Assembly (NCBI GenBank): GCA_964636325.1
Contig: CAZWRV010000005.1
Location: 55,749 to 119,748 of the forward strand
DNA: 64,000 nucleotides
DNA from: CAZWRV01 sp964636325
GTDB lineage: Bacteria; Verrucomicrobiota; Lentisphaeria; Victivallales; GWF2-50-93
Direction of reading: 5' to 3'
Shown: piece after piece, positions 16,726-26,400 of the stretch
How the letters are laid out: each line of letters opens with the position of its first letter
Position numbering within the stretch: the stretch's first letter is position 1
Program-made: the position numbers and the translations under genes
The notes under the pieces: model-generated
What the model was told of the DNA's origin: nothing
The model's input: only the letters and a program-made list of their open reading frames with translations
Databases searched by the model: none

Positions 16726-19700
16726 ATGGCCATGCCAAGCATGATGAAAATGTACGACAGGATACCTGTCGGATTCTCAGGGGCAGTTCTCCCCGGTAAA
16801 AAAGGCGTCGTGATCCGTCCCGGTGGAAAAATCTCTTTCCAGGCGGCCCTGCCCAAGCATGACTTCCCCGTGCGGAGGCGCCTGAGGATTTCCGGCGAGG
16901 TCGACATATTCTGGCAGTGGAGGTGCGAAGGCGGAATGCCGTTGCTATACCGTTCCATCAAGGACGCGCTGGATGCGGAAAACGCATATTGTGAAAAATA
17001 TTCGCTGCACCTGCGGAGCAATTTCGATCCCTGGCGCCGCAACGCCTTCATCATGCTGCCGTTGGGAGGCGTGCCTCGCGGAACGCCCCTCACCTTCTCG
17101 GCCATGGCAATGGCCCGGAACCTGAAACTTGCGCAGGGCGGCGAAGTCTGCGCCGAGCTGGGTGTCTACATGCCCAGGGAAGGCCGGCATCCGCAGGATG
17201 TGACGGAACTCCCGGACATGGTGCACCAGCTCAGGCTCGACGAGGGAACCTATGGATGGCGGCAGCTCAGCTCGGAGCTGCGGATTCCGCAGGACGCGGC
17301 GTCGGTGCTGATACGGGTCGGGGGAACAGGGTTCGGGGGGGACGCATGGATCGGATCCCCGCGACTTTACGCCGAAAACGGCGACACGCTGATCCCCCCA
17401 CTCATGCCGGAGAATCCCCATCCGTCCTGGCGGCAGCTGAACTGGCTCGGAGAAAATCTTTCGCGCCTGGAACAGCCCGAATTCAGGATTTCCGCCGACG
17501 GAAAAATCTTTTTCTGCGGCGCAGTCTTCAACTCCATATCGCGCTTTTCGGAATTCGAGGTTTCCCTGCCGGATATGGCGGATGGAACGCACGAGTTCGT
17601 ACTGGAACTCATTGACGGCCATGCGGATTCGCTGCCATTTATGCTCCAGGGGGCCGACATCCTTCTGGAGAGCGCCAGGCCGGTCGAAATTGTCGCATAC
17701 CCGGAATACCCAGAGGAGAAGCGCCCATTCGGAGTTTTGCTCGAACGTAATTACGAAGACGGATGCAGGCTCGAAGTCGCCACCGTCGAAGATGCCGGCC
17801 CGGCCCGCGCCAACCCTTCATTCCCGATCAACCTTGACGGCGCCGCGATGGAAATCCGGCCGAGGCGCGTGGTCCGCAATCCAGGAGATGAAATCATTCT
17901 CTCGACCGGCGACGCCATCTATATCTCCCAGGACATCGGAGACTTCATGCGCTATCTCGAATGGTATGTGGCGAACGGAATCGGAAACGGGGTCTGCATC
18001 CGCCCGGCCTACCGCTGGGGTGGAGGACGCAGCATGAATCCGGAACTGTGGAAGATCGCCGTCCCGCTTATGGAAAAACTCGGAATCAAATACCACCTCA
18101 TGGTCGACGGCAGGGAACTTCCCGGCAGCAACGTAACCCCCCGCGATGATGACCTGGCGGGCCCTAACTACCTCGGACGGCAGGAGCACGAAAGGGACGG
18201 CGCATTCTCATACTGGGGTCACATCCGCGAAGACGCGCTTTACACATACATCTTCAACCGGGCCGGCTCCGAGCAGACCCATCTTGGCCTCGCCGCCCCG
18301 GCGCTGCCGCAGAACGGAATCATCTCCGGATGCTTTGACCAAGGCCTCGCCAGGGACATGAAGGAGGCCGCCAAGCTTTTCATAGAAAACGTCAGGCTCG
18401 CGAAGAAGTCCTGCACGAGGCACACCGGACCGTCCACGCTCTTCCATTATTTCTACCAGGAGGGATACGAATGGCTGGGGGCCGAACAGATGTACGGCCC
18501 CGAAGAAGTGATCCTCTCATCGCTCCGCGGCGCTTCGAAGTCCTATGGCAGGAAAGACTTCGGCGCGCATCTGGCCGTCCAATGGTCAAGCGCCCCGCAC
18601 GACACTCAGGCGCATGCGCTCCGCTATTTCCTTTCCCTCGCAACATGCTACATGCAAGGGGCTTCCGGAATAAACACCGAAGAGGGTCTCTGGCGAATGG
18701 ACGCCGGCTACGCCCCCTTCGACCGCTTCTCCCGCTGCTGCGAAATACACCGCCAGGCGCACGCGCGGTTCAGGCGTTTCTTACAGACTCATCCGCGGCG
18801 CGGCGTGATGCGCGTACCGTTGGCGGTCCTCCAGGGCAGATATTGCGGATGGCGCTGCTTCAGCAGGGCGAACGTATGGGGTTCGAACCGGGACGAGTTC
18901 CGTTTCTCCTCTCCGGAGGAAAGCTTCGACCTGCTCAAGGTCTTCTATCCCCGCTCCATACTCGACGCGATATACCGCTTCCCGTGCGACGACGCCAGTC
19001 CGCAAGGCTGGTATTCGGGCACTCCTTTCGGCCCGGTAGACCTGATCCCCGTCAACGGCCCGAATCCTCAGCTGGCGAGCTACGCCGCCCTGGCTTTCCT
19101 CGGGTGGAACACATTCGCGGAAGAGGATTTCCAACGTCTCTCATCCTATGTGGAACAGGGCGGCAGGCTCCTGCTGGCCAGGCCGCATCTTTCGACCGAG
19201 ACAAGGCGCAACCGGCCTTCCATGCTTCCGGAAGACTCACCTGCCCTATCCTGTCTCATTGGGAATCAGGCATATGACGATTCAAAAGTCTCCAGAAAAC
19301 TCGGGAAAGGCGCTGTTGTTTATTTCCCGCAGGACGAATATCCAAGCAAAACGGTCATACGCGGGGACTATGAGGCCGAACTGCGTTCGATGGGGGAGCT
19401 TGCGGCTTCGGCCGAGGCTCGCCGCGGCTGGATACGGGGCGGCGAGGACGTCAGTTTCGCGGCCTACGACTGGGAGGACGGAAGATTGCGGACGATATAT
19501 CTTCTCAACATCGACCACTGGAGCGGGAGAGCGTCGGCACCGGCGCATTTTCTTTTCGGAGGCAAAAGCTACTGCATAGATGTCCGCAGCGGAACAATCG
19601 AGGTTGTAACCGCATCGAATTCCGTGGCGGCGATGCCGGAAGGCCACGACGCGGACGTCATGGAAATCGAGGAACTGCCAGGCAAGCTGCGGATCGTCGT

Positions 19701-19812
19701 CCAGTCTGACGCCGGCGCGGAACTGCGCCTCTTTGCCCCGGCACACGCCAACTGCCCGCCTTCGATCCGCGTGGAAGGCGGCGGAGTCCAAGAAATCGAA
19801 GTCTCGACATGA
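16726..19812 (+). CDS. Large glycosidase-like protein with TIM-barrel and GATase-like domains, no signal peptide
   Basis: About 1029 aa. I chose ATG 16726; TTG 16717 is possible. Residues 1-360 are beta-rich (sandwich domains, GTYGWRQLSSELRIP...). Residues 400-720 look like a (beta/alpha)8 barrel: MRYLEWYVANGIGNGVCIRPAYRWGG starts it, and HLAVQWSSAPHDTQAH then YFLSLATCYMQGASGINTEEGLW lie near its end, with candidate acids there. Residues 790-900 (LASYAALAFLGWNTFAEEDF, LSSYVEQGGRLLLARPH) resemble the GATase-like domain of GH42 beta-galactosidases, followed by a C-terminal beta domain. No known family is assigned with confidence. The absence of a signal suggests it acts on imported oligosaccharides. 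Confidence 0.75.
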   Translation: MAMPSMMKMYDRIPVGFSGAVLPGKKGVVIRPGGKISFQAALPKHDFPVRRRLRISGEVDIFWQWRCEGGMPLLYRSIKDALDAENAYCEKYSLHLRSNFDPWRRNAFIMLPLGGVPRGTPLTFSAMAMARNLKLAQGGEVCAELGVYMPREGRHPQDVTELPDMVHQLRLDEGTYGWRQLSSELRIPQDAASVLIRVGGTGFGGDAWIGSPRLYAENGDTLIPPLMPENPHPSWRQLNWLGENLSRLEQPEFRISADGKIFFCGAVFNSISRFSEFEVSLPDMADGTHEFVLELIDGHADSLPFMLQGADILLESARPVEIVAYPEYPEEKRPFGVLLERNYEDGCRLEVATVEDAGPARANPSFPINLDGAAMEIRPRRVVRNPGDEIILSTGDAIYISQDIGDFMRYLEWYVANGIGNGVCIRPAYRWGGGRSMNPELWKIAVPLMEKLGIKYHLMVDGRELPGSNVTPRDDDLAGPNYLGRQEHERDGAFSYWGHIREDALYTYIFNRAGSEQTHLGLAAPALPQNGIISGCFDQGLARDMKEAAKLFIENVRLAKKSCTRHTGPSTLFHYFYQEGYEWLGAEQMYGPEEVILSSLRGASKSYGRKDFGAHLAVQWSSAPHDTQAHALRYFLSLATCYMQGASGINTEEGLWRMDAGYAPFDRFSRCCEIHRQAHARFRRFLQTHPRRGVMRVPLAVLQGRYCGWRCFSRANVWGSNRDEFRFSSPEESFDLLKVFYPRSILDAIYRFPCDDASPQGWYSGTPFGPVDLIPVNGPNPQLASYAALAFLGWNTFAEEDFQRLSSYVEQGGRLLLARPHLSTETRRNRPSMLPEDSPALSCLIGNQAYDDSKVSRKLGKGAVVYFPQDEYPSKTVIRGDYEAELRSMGELAASAEARRGWIRGGEDVSFAAYDWEDGRLRTIYLLNIDHWSGRASAPAHFLFGGKSYCIDVRSGTIEVVTASNSVAAMPEGHDADVMEIEELPGKLRIVVQSDAGAELRLFAPAHANCPPSIRVEGGGVQEIEVST

Positions 19813-19836
19813 GAAACAATAACAAGGTGCCATGAA

Positions 19837-20425
19837 ATGAAAAACGAAAATACGGATCGCCAGAAGAATGCCTTCGCTCCTCATATCAATGGCGGGGCCG
19901 CCGCCAAGACTCTTTGCGCCGCCTTCGCGATCTTACTCTCCGCGGTTTCCATGGATGCCGCCTCTCCCGCCATGCCCATGCCCTTGATGGCGGTGCCGAA
20001 GCTGGACAAGGCGCCGGTGATAGACGGAGTCATGTCCGACGGCGAATGGGACAGGGCCGCGGCATGCACCGGCTTCGTCCCCGCCTACGGAGAACTGCTC
20101 GCGCACGTCCAGACGGTGGTATGGTTCGGATACGACGACAAATACTTATACGTCTGCTTCAAGAACTACCGGACAGAGAAGAACGTCCTCCTCAGCAGAC
20201 GTGCTCGCGTCTACATCTGTCGTCAGCTTCAGGAAAGATAACCTTTGCCGTGTCCGGCAAGGTGTCTTCGGCAAACGGGACGCTGGCAACCCTAGGCCCT
20301 CTACTGCTTCGTACCGCGAAAGGCGAACTCATCGCACAGTGGCAGGCCGGCAAAGAAGCTCCTCCGGAGGAAATCGGAAAGAGCGCCCTCCCTGCAAGCG
20401 CGGGATGGAAAGATATCATTTTTGA
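19837..20425 (+). pseudogene. Broken CBM9-type carbohydrate-binding gene (frameshift and internal deletion)
   Basis: The first part (19837 to about 20205) encodes a signal peptide (TLCAAFAILLSAVSMDAA) and the start of a CBM9-like domain: DKAPVIDGVMSDGEWDRAA and TVVWFGYDDKYLYVCFKNYR. These match the CBM9 parts of the two giants downstream (KIDGIIEPDEWSDAA, VTYDDQNLYVAHY). The frame then breaks. A second coding-like stretch appears in another frame (about 20216-20425, SSASGKITFAVSGKVSSANG to SAGWKDIIF). The middle of the gene is therefore missing. The remnant ends where the opposite-strand decarboxylase fragment begins. Confidence 0.75.
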
Positions 20426-20431
20426 GCGAAA

Positions 20432-21421
20432 TCATGGTTCGCTTGCGTTCCCCGTCCGTCGCAAGTCGGTTGAAAAGATCGAGTTCCTGCGAAAGTCCTC
20501 TGCGCTGTTACAGGCAGAGATGCTTTGTCCATCCCACACCACCATTCCACCATATTGTCGCCCGTTGAAGTGATTTGAGGCGGCGTAGCAATATGCTCCG
20601 ACAAATGGCAGATAGAGGCAGTCTCCCCGCTTGATCCCGTCGAGCGTCGTTGCGCTTCGAATAATGTCCCCAGAGAAACAAAGCGGGCCCGCAACAACAT
20701 CTTTTCCTGCATCGGGAAGATCCTGGTGCTCGGACGTGCGCAAATGGAAGGGGCGATGATAGATGAGCTGGTCGTATCCCACATCCATGACCGCAATGGC
20801 GCTGCCATTGTCGCGTTTCACCATGACGACCTTTGTGATGAGGCACATGGTGTCGCCGACGAGTGAATTCCCCGGTTCGACAAAATATTCAAAGCGACTG
20901 CGCAGCATCGGTGCGAGCGCCGCCACCAGGCTGGCGATGGTCGGAGGCGGCATTTCGGGCAAATACGATCCCGCAAGACCACCGCCAATATTGATCACAC
21001 GCATCTTTCTTCCGAGCTCGGCCTCCATGCCGTCTGCCAGCCGGTGAAGCGATCCCAGCGCCTCCCGGAATGTATCCAAGCGAGCAATGCGGCTCCCCGG
21101 ATGCAAGTGTAATCCGTCAATCGCAATTTCAGGATGTTTCCGGCAATAGTCCATAATGCTGTTATGCTCGACTCCGAACTTCCGGATCAAAGAAGAGTTG
21201 CTGAGCGCCGTGTTGAATCCGCCGGCAGTTGCGGGGCTGGAGTCGGCCTTATACGCCAGACGCAGGAGAATTTTCCCTGTCATGCGCCGCTTAGGAAGTT
21301 CGGGACGCATGAGTTCCAGAAATTCCAAGGAGTTTTTTCGGAGGACTTCAATAAATCCTTTCCCATACAGGTTCCATCTGCATAGATGTGAAATCATGAG
21401 CCGGAATCTGTCCAGACACAT
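20432..21421 (-). pseudogene. Orn/DAP/Arg-type PLP decarboxylase, N-terminally truncated
   Basis: The open frame carries the C-terminal two thirds of a fold-type III (alanine-racemase-like barrel) decarboxylase: LHLHPGSRIA, VINIGGGLAGSYLP, FEYFVEPGNSLVGD, MDVGYDQLIYH, GPLCFSGDII and FVGAYCYAASNHFNG. The N-terminal part with the PLP-binding lysine (the Y-A-x-K-A-N region) is absent; the frame starts directly in the middle of the barrel. The Cys of the active-site C-x-S-x-D motif is kept as LCFSGD. Both ends abut foreign sequence: a CBM9 remnant on one side and the promoter of a GntR gene on the other. Codon choice is less GC-biased than in the neighbours. Probably non-functional; a shortened protein with a new role cannot be excluded. 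Confidence 0.7.
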
Positions 21422-21449
21422 ATTTACTCGATTTTCATCCGGATGACGC

Positions 21450-21494
21450 TTGACTAATGATATGCATTGATATATAATACATCATAATATATCA
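21450..21494 (+). promoter_or_regulatory. Promoter and palindromic operator for the GntR-LacI gene
   Basis: TTGACT (21450-21455), a 17-base spacer and a perfect TATAAT (21473-21478). The inverted repeat TGATATAT (21468-21475) ... ATATATCA (21487-21494) overlaps the -10 box, with a further TGATAT at 21457-21462. The half-site equals that before the other GntR gene at 12276. Confidence 0.78.
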
Positions 21495-21513
21495 TATACG
21501 CAGGGGAAAGACC

Positions 21514-22569
21514 ATGGAAGACCTCCTCCTGACCGCGCCGCCCAAATCGATGCAGATCGCCGACATCCTCAGGAACGAGATCAGCTCCCGCAAGCTGAAG
21601 CCGGGGTCGAGGCTGCAGCCTGCAAGGGCGCTCGCGGAAAAATTTTCCGTCAGCTACCAGGTCATACAGCGCTCGTTCGAGATGCTTGCCAAGGAGGGTC
21701 TGATCGAAACGCATGTCGGGCGCGGGACGTTTGTCGCGCCGCCGGCCAGGGCGATTTCCGCAAAGACAGTCATCCTGCTGCTGGCGCTGACCCAGGACAA
21801 GCATGCAAGGCTTCCGATGCTTCTGCCGTCAATCCTGCAGAAACACGGATATGTCACATATGTCTTTGACATGGGACATGGGAATGACGCTGCGATTCTT
21901 TCGAGGATCAAAGCGCTTCTGCGGCAAAAGCCGTACGCGGTGGTCGCCGAGGTGACTTCAAGCTTCAACTTCTCAATCTTCAAGTCCGTTGATCCTTCAA
22001 CCAGGATGCTTATGGTCAACCGCTATGACGCCAGAGAACGTATTGGGGCCGCCTATGTATTGGAGGACTACTCGACGGGCGGATACCTGATGTGCAAGCA
22101 TCTCATCGGCAGAGGCCGGAGTAAAATAGCCTTCGGTTCATTCCAACCTGAGCCGCTGTCCTCGCAGAAGCTGATGATGCAAGGCATCAGGAAGGCCATC
22201 GCCGAAGCCGGTCTTGCCCCATTCAGATTCCTTGACTACGGCCTTTGCGACGATGGTGTCGTCAAGGAATTTGAAAGGGGCGGCGCTCCCGACGGTTTCA
22301 TCTTCGCCTTCGACTACCTGTATGGGAAAGTCAAGAAGATCGCCGACAAGCGCGGGCTCATGCTCGGCAAAGACTATGACGCCGTCGGCTACGGCGACAC
22401 CCCGTGGGCCGAGATATATGGGATCCCCACGATGGATCCCATGATTGAGCTCATGTCGGAAAAGGTGGCCGAGGCATTGGACTCCGGCAGGAACATGACA
22501 ATCGAAATAAAGCCGGTGTTGAAAGTTCCCGCCATTGAACTTCGTTCTGCAATAAGGGAGGCGTCATGA
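21514..22569 (+). CDS. GntR-LacI type transcriptional regulator (module B)
   Basis: 351 aa. Residues 12-78 are a GntR winged helix (MQIADILRNEISSRKLKPGS, ALAEKFSVSYQVIQRSFEML, EGLIETHVGRGTFVA). Residues 85-345 resemble the periplasmic-binding-protein fold of LacI/GalR regulators: VILLLALTQDKH, LEDYSTGGYLMCKHLIGRGRSKIAF and DAVGYGDTPWAEIYGIPTM. A sugar or oligosaccharide effector is therefore likely. It is preceded by its own strong promoter with a TGATAT palindrome and followed by an ATGA-overlapping pseudopilin gene, so it probably controls the following carbohydrate genes as well as itself. Confidence 0.9.
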   Translation: MEDLLLTAPPKSMQIADILRNEISSRKLKPGSRLQPARALAEKFSVSYQVIQRSFEMLAKEGLIETHVGRGTFVAPPARAISAKTVILLLALTQDKHARLPMLLPSILQKHGYVTYVFDMGHGNDAAILSRIKALLRQKPYAVVAEVTSSFNFSIFKSVDPSTRMLMVNRYDARERIGAAYVLEDYSTGGYLMCKHLIGRGRSKIAFGSFQPEPLSSQKLMMQGIRKAIAEAGLAPFRFLDYGLCDDGVVKEFERGGAPDGFIFAFDYLYGKVKKIADKRGLMLGKDYDAVGYGDTPWAEIYGIPTMDPMIELMSEKVAEALDSGRNMTIEIKPVLKVPAIELRSAIREAS

Positions 22570-23351
22570 AAAGGGATTTTTCAGGCATGGGAATTCTTCT
22601 TCCCGCAGGTGAAAACATTCCGCCCCGGAAAATATTCACTTTGATCGAGCTTTTGGTGGTCATTGCCATCATCGCGATACTAATGGCGATCCTGCTGCCT
22701 GCACTCAGCATGGCGAAAGCACAGGCAAATCGAATCAATTGCATGTCCACGATCAAGCAGTTCGGACTTTGCATCTTGAACTACGCCGGAGAGAACGAGA
22801 ACCGCCCGCCAAATTATCCCGGCAGCCAATACAATCCTGTCTTCCTGGACGATTATGTGCGTAAATTTGAAATCCTATACTGCCCCGCAAGCCCGTCCGA
22901 CTGGGATAATTTCTGGGATTGGTGCAGCCCTCCAAAACCTCATTACGGTGGCCGCCCGACATGGTATAACACGACAAGCTACTGGTATTACAATCCGGCG
23001 CCCGGAGTTTATTCAGCCGATACCAACTATACGATAAAACATTCGGCCGTCACGCTCGACTCATACGTCAACACCTGGTGGGGGCCCAATCCCATGCGCC
23101 ATCCTCCGGATAAGCTGGCGCTCATACACGATTACGCGTCGGAGGATAATGTGAATTTGACATATCGTTTCTACAACCATCCGAAGCGTGGGGCGTGTCT
23201 TGGCATGCCGGCGGACGGAGGGGCGATGCTGTTGGGCTCGCATCACTGGTACTGCGACGGCCATGTGGCATGGCACCCCAGGGGAAAGCTCGTAATGATC
23301 CCCTACTGGGGCCAGGGCATTGGGATGTATCTCCTTGTAGAGCCTGAATAG
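22566..23351 (+). CDS. Pseudopilin-like protein (module B)
   Basis: 261 aa. A 23-residue leader precedes FTLIELLVVIAIIAIL with Glu28 at +5, then MAILLPALSMAKAQA. The residue before the predicted cleavage is Ile23. The globular part is Trp/Tyr/Pro-rich and ends near HHWYCDGHVAWHP, a D-G-H variant of the family's C-terminal motif. The start overlaps the regulator stop (ATGA), so translation is coupled. Together with the module A arrangement this makes the regulator-then-pseudopilin order a repeated pattern. Confidence 0.88.
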   Translation: MKRDFSGMGILLPAGENIPPRKIFTLIELLVVIAIIAILMAILLPALSMAKAQANRINCMSTIKQFGLCILNYAGENENRPPNYPGSQYNPVFLDDYVRKFEILYCPASPSDWDNFWDWCSPPKPHYGGRPTWYNTTSYWYYNPAPGVYSADTNYTIKHSAVTLDSYVNTWWGPNPMRHPPDKLALIHDYASEDNVNLTYRFYNHPKRGACLGMPADGGAMLLGSHHWYCDGHVAWHPRGKLVMIPYWGQGIGMYLLVEPE

Positions 23352-23370
23352 CGAATTCACATGGGGATAA

Positions 23371-23417
23371 CGAGGAAGACGAGGAAAGATGGCGGCGAAG
23401 AATGCGATTATGATCGA
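23371..23417. repeat. Repeat-like leader before the first giant glycosidase gene
   Basis: GAGGAAGACGAGGAAAGATGG and GAAGAATGCGATTATGATCGA resemble the GAAGATCGC.ATTAAGAT.TTCGA repeat at 11672-11710 and (complement) 60406-60455. An in-frame ATG inside it (23389) is therefore a poor start candidate for the following gene. Confidence 0.45.
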
Positions 23418-23454
23418 GGCAAAGATAAACATTAGGATATGGAGAATGGTCTTT

Positions 23455-26400
23455 ATGCGCCCCATGAAAAAGACATGTGCTCTGCTTGCCATTGCGGCGG
23501 GGCTTGCCGCCGTGCATGGATGGTCGTCCGACAGCATACTCGATTCCCGGCTGATGTATGTCCCATTCGAGACAAAATCGGACAAATACAAGGAGCAAGG
23601 CTTCCGCATACTTGACCAGAAGGGCATGGAGAAAGGAAGGGGAACGGCGCTTTCTGACAAAGCATGTGAATTTTCGGAATGGCCGTTGTATGGGAAAGCG
23701 GAAAGCGAAACTCATCAGATCAATGCCTCCGCGAGATGGTTCCAGACCGGCGGCGACGGCCAGGCAGTCGCCTTTCCAGCGGAAGGCAACTGGATGGACG
23801 GATGCGGCTCGCTGGTATTCTGGGTAAAGGGGGCTGGATGGGACGTGGCCGCGCCACAGGCGGAAGAATTGATTACGCTTGAGGGTGAAAAAGGGAGAGT
23901 GGTGTTCGGAAAGACCGCACCGAAGACCCTTTCGCTCGCAGCTCCCGGTGCCGCATCCGTATCAATTCCGATCGATTTTGACCCGGATCGGCTTCATCTG
24001 GTCGCGCTCACTTATGCCGACGGCAAAGTTTCCATATACATAGACGGCCAGCCCAAGGCGGAAGACGTACCGTTTGCCATTCCGGAGAAAATCAAGAAAA
24101 TAATAGTCGGCCAGACGACATCCGGCGGAAAACCCAACAAGTTCATCGACGACCTTTCAACATACGACCGTCCCCTTCTTCTCAGCGAGATCAACCGGCT
24201 TTATGTCACGCAAGGACTGCTTGAAGGAAGAGATCTGATAACGGTGATCAAGACCCGCAAGCCGGTGAAGATTGACGGAATAATCGAGCCTGATGAGTGG
24301 TCGGACGCGGCAGAGATTACCGGGCTGCTGCAAATCTCGGGCGCAAGCATATACGACTTCTCGGGGCCGTCGAACATCGCTTCCGACCAGAGCATGTTCT
24401 GGGTGACTTACGACGATCAAAACCTCTATGTGGCGCATTACAGCCCGCCCCCCGCCAAGATCGCCGGGCAGGACAACCTTGTGGTGGCCATGCTGCAAAA
24501 CACGCGTCTCAAGCACGACGCCGACGTCGACGCTGACGATTGCGTCCGCGTCTCGTTGTTGGATCCTTACCCGAATGGAGTTGAATACAAGATGTTGGTG
24601 AACGGGGCGGGGACGACATATGATTTTTACTCCACCGGCATTGCGCCCGATCTCAAGCTGAGCGGCACAAACCTTTCCTGGAATCCCGACATTCGGCGGC
24701 AAAGCACGCTGACCAACAAAGGCTGGTTCTTCGAGATGGCGGTTCCGTGGAGTGACTTTTATTTCGGCAAGCCGCTGGACGGCCGGACAATCCGCATGAA
24801 CTTCTGCCGCCTCTGGCGCCAGACAATCCAGGAAGACCACGTGTGGTGCTTCGGCAACCGCACCGCCGCGGACAATACCCGCATGTCTCTCCCGGCGGGA
24901 GAAGTCGTGTTCGCGGGCGACAAGGCGGTGGTGGTTCAACTCCAGGACGTCGGCCAAATCCGGCGGGGGCAAGTGGATTTCAAAGCCAACATTGTCAACC
25001 GCATGGGAACCCCTCAGACGGTCACGGTTACGGTCGCTACTAATTCCGGCGAATTGAAGCATGAAGAAAAGGTGGAGCTTGCCGTGGACGAGACGAAGCC
25101 CTACGAGTTCAAAGGCAAAATCTGCGACTTCCGCACTCATGGAATCATCTTTGCGGTGGCAAATGCCGCTGACGGAAAAGTCTGGTTCCGGAGCGAACTG
25201 CCCGTCCTTCGCAAGGATCGCCCGGAACTGCGGGTGCGGAAATATCGCAGCATCGAGAAGATCAAACTGCAGACCAACATGGAATTTCTCGGGCAGCATC
25301 CGCTTGGCGATATCGGCATTGCCTTGGCCGTTCGTTCGAGGGCCGACGGCAAGGCGGCATTCGAGAACAAGTATCGGAACCTGGCAAATTACAATCCAGA
25401 GTTCGAGATTTCCACGGAGGATTGGCCCGTGGGAACATATGAAGCGGAAATCTCTTTCAACGTGAAAGACATGAAGCCATGGATCGAGAAAGTCGTTTAC
25501 GAGCGAGTTCCGTTGCCGGAATGGTGGGACAATGACATAGGCAAGGAAGAGGGAACGCCATATGTGGGTGTGCCATATCCGTGGAATGTCTATCCCTTGA
25601 AGGTGCAGGACGATGGCATCTACTGCTGGGCACGCCTATATCAATTCGGGAAAAGGCTCCTGCCGGAGCAGATCACCACATGGGTCACGCCGCAAAGCAG
25701 CAAGATGCTCCGCGCACCGATGCGGCTGACGCTGAAGTCGGCCGACGGCGAGACGCTGGATTCCGCCACGGCGGACGCCGAATCCAAGTGGACGAAACAG
25801 AGCTCCATCCGGGTCGAGGGCGTGCGTTCCATCGCCGGGAAGGATTTTTCAGTCCGGAACGATTTGTGGGCGGAGTACGACGGCCTGGTCTGGTGCCGTC
25901 TGACCATTCAGCCGAAGACGAAAATTACCCTTGATTCCATGGAGCTTGAGATTCCGCTAGCAAATGAATTCACGGACGTCATAAACACCTACGACTATTC
26001 CCAGCGGCAGACGGGCAAGCTGCCCAAGGAGGGATTTGTCTGCGAGAACCGCCCCATCTGGCTGGGCAACGGCGACGCCGGCATCCAATGGTTCTGCGAG
26101 ACCGACGGATGGTTCTTCCAGAAGGACAACAAGAAGATGATGAACGTCGAGCTGCATCCGGAAGGCGTGACCATGAGGGTTGTCATGATAGATGTTCCAA
26201 CGGAATTCGACAAGCCGCACGTGATCGAGTTCGGCTTCATCGCCACGCCGGTGCGCCCAAGGAAATACCGGACATGGCAGGATCCGCAGCAGTGGGGGTT
26301 CCGCGGCGGGCCGGGCGGCTGGTATCCGCAGGGACAGGAGTTCATGCCAGCGCCGGACTGGACTCCGGGCTTGAAGGCAGGCTGGACCGGCGGCCTCGAG

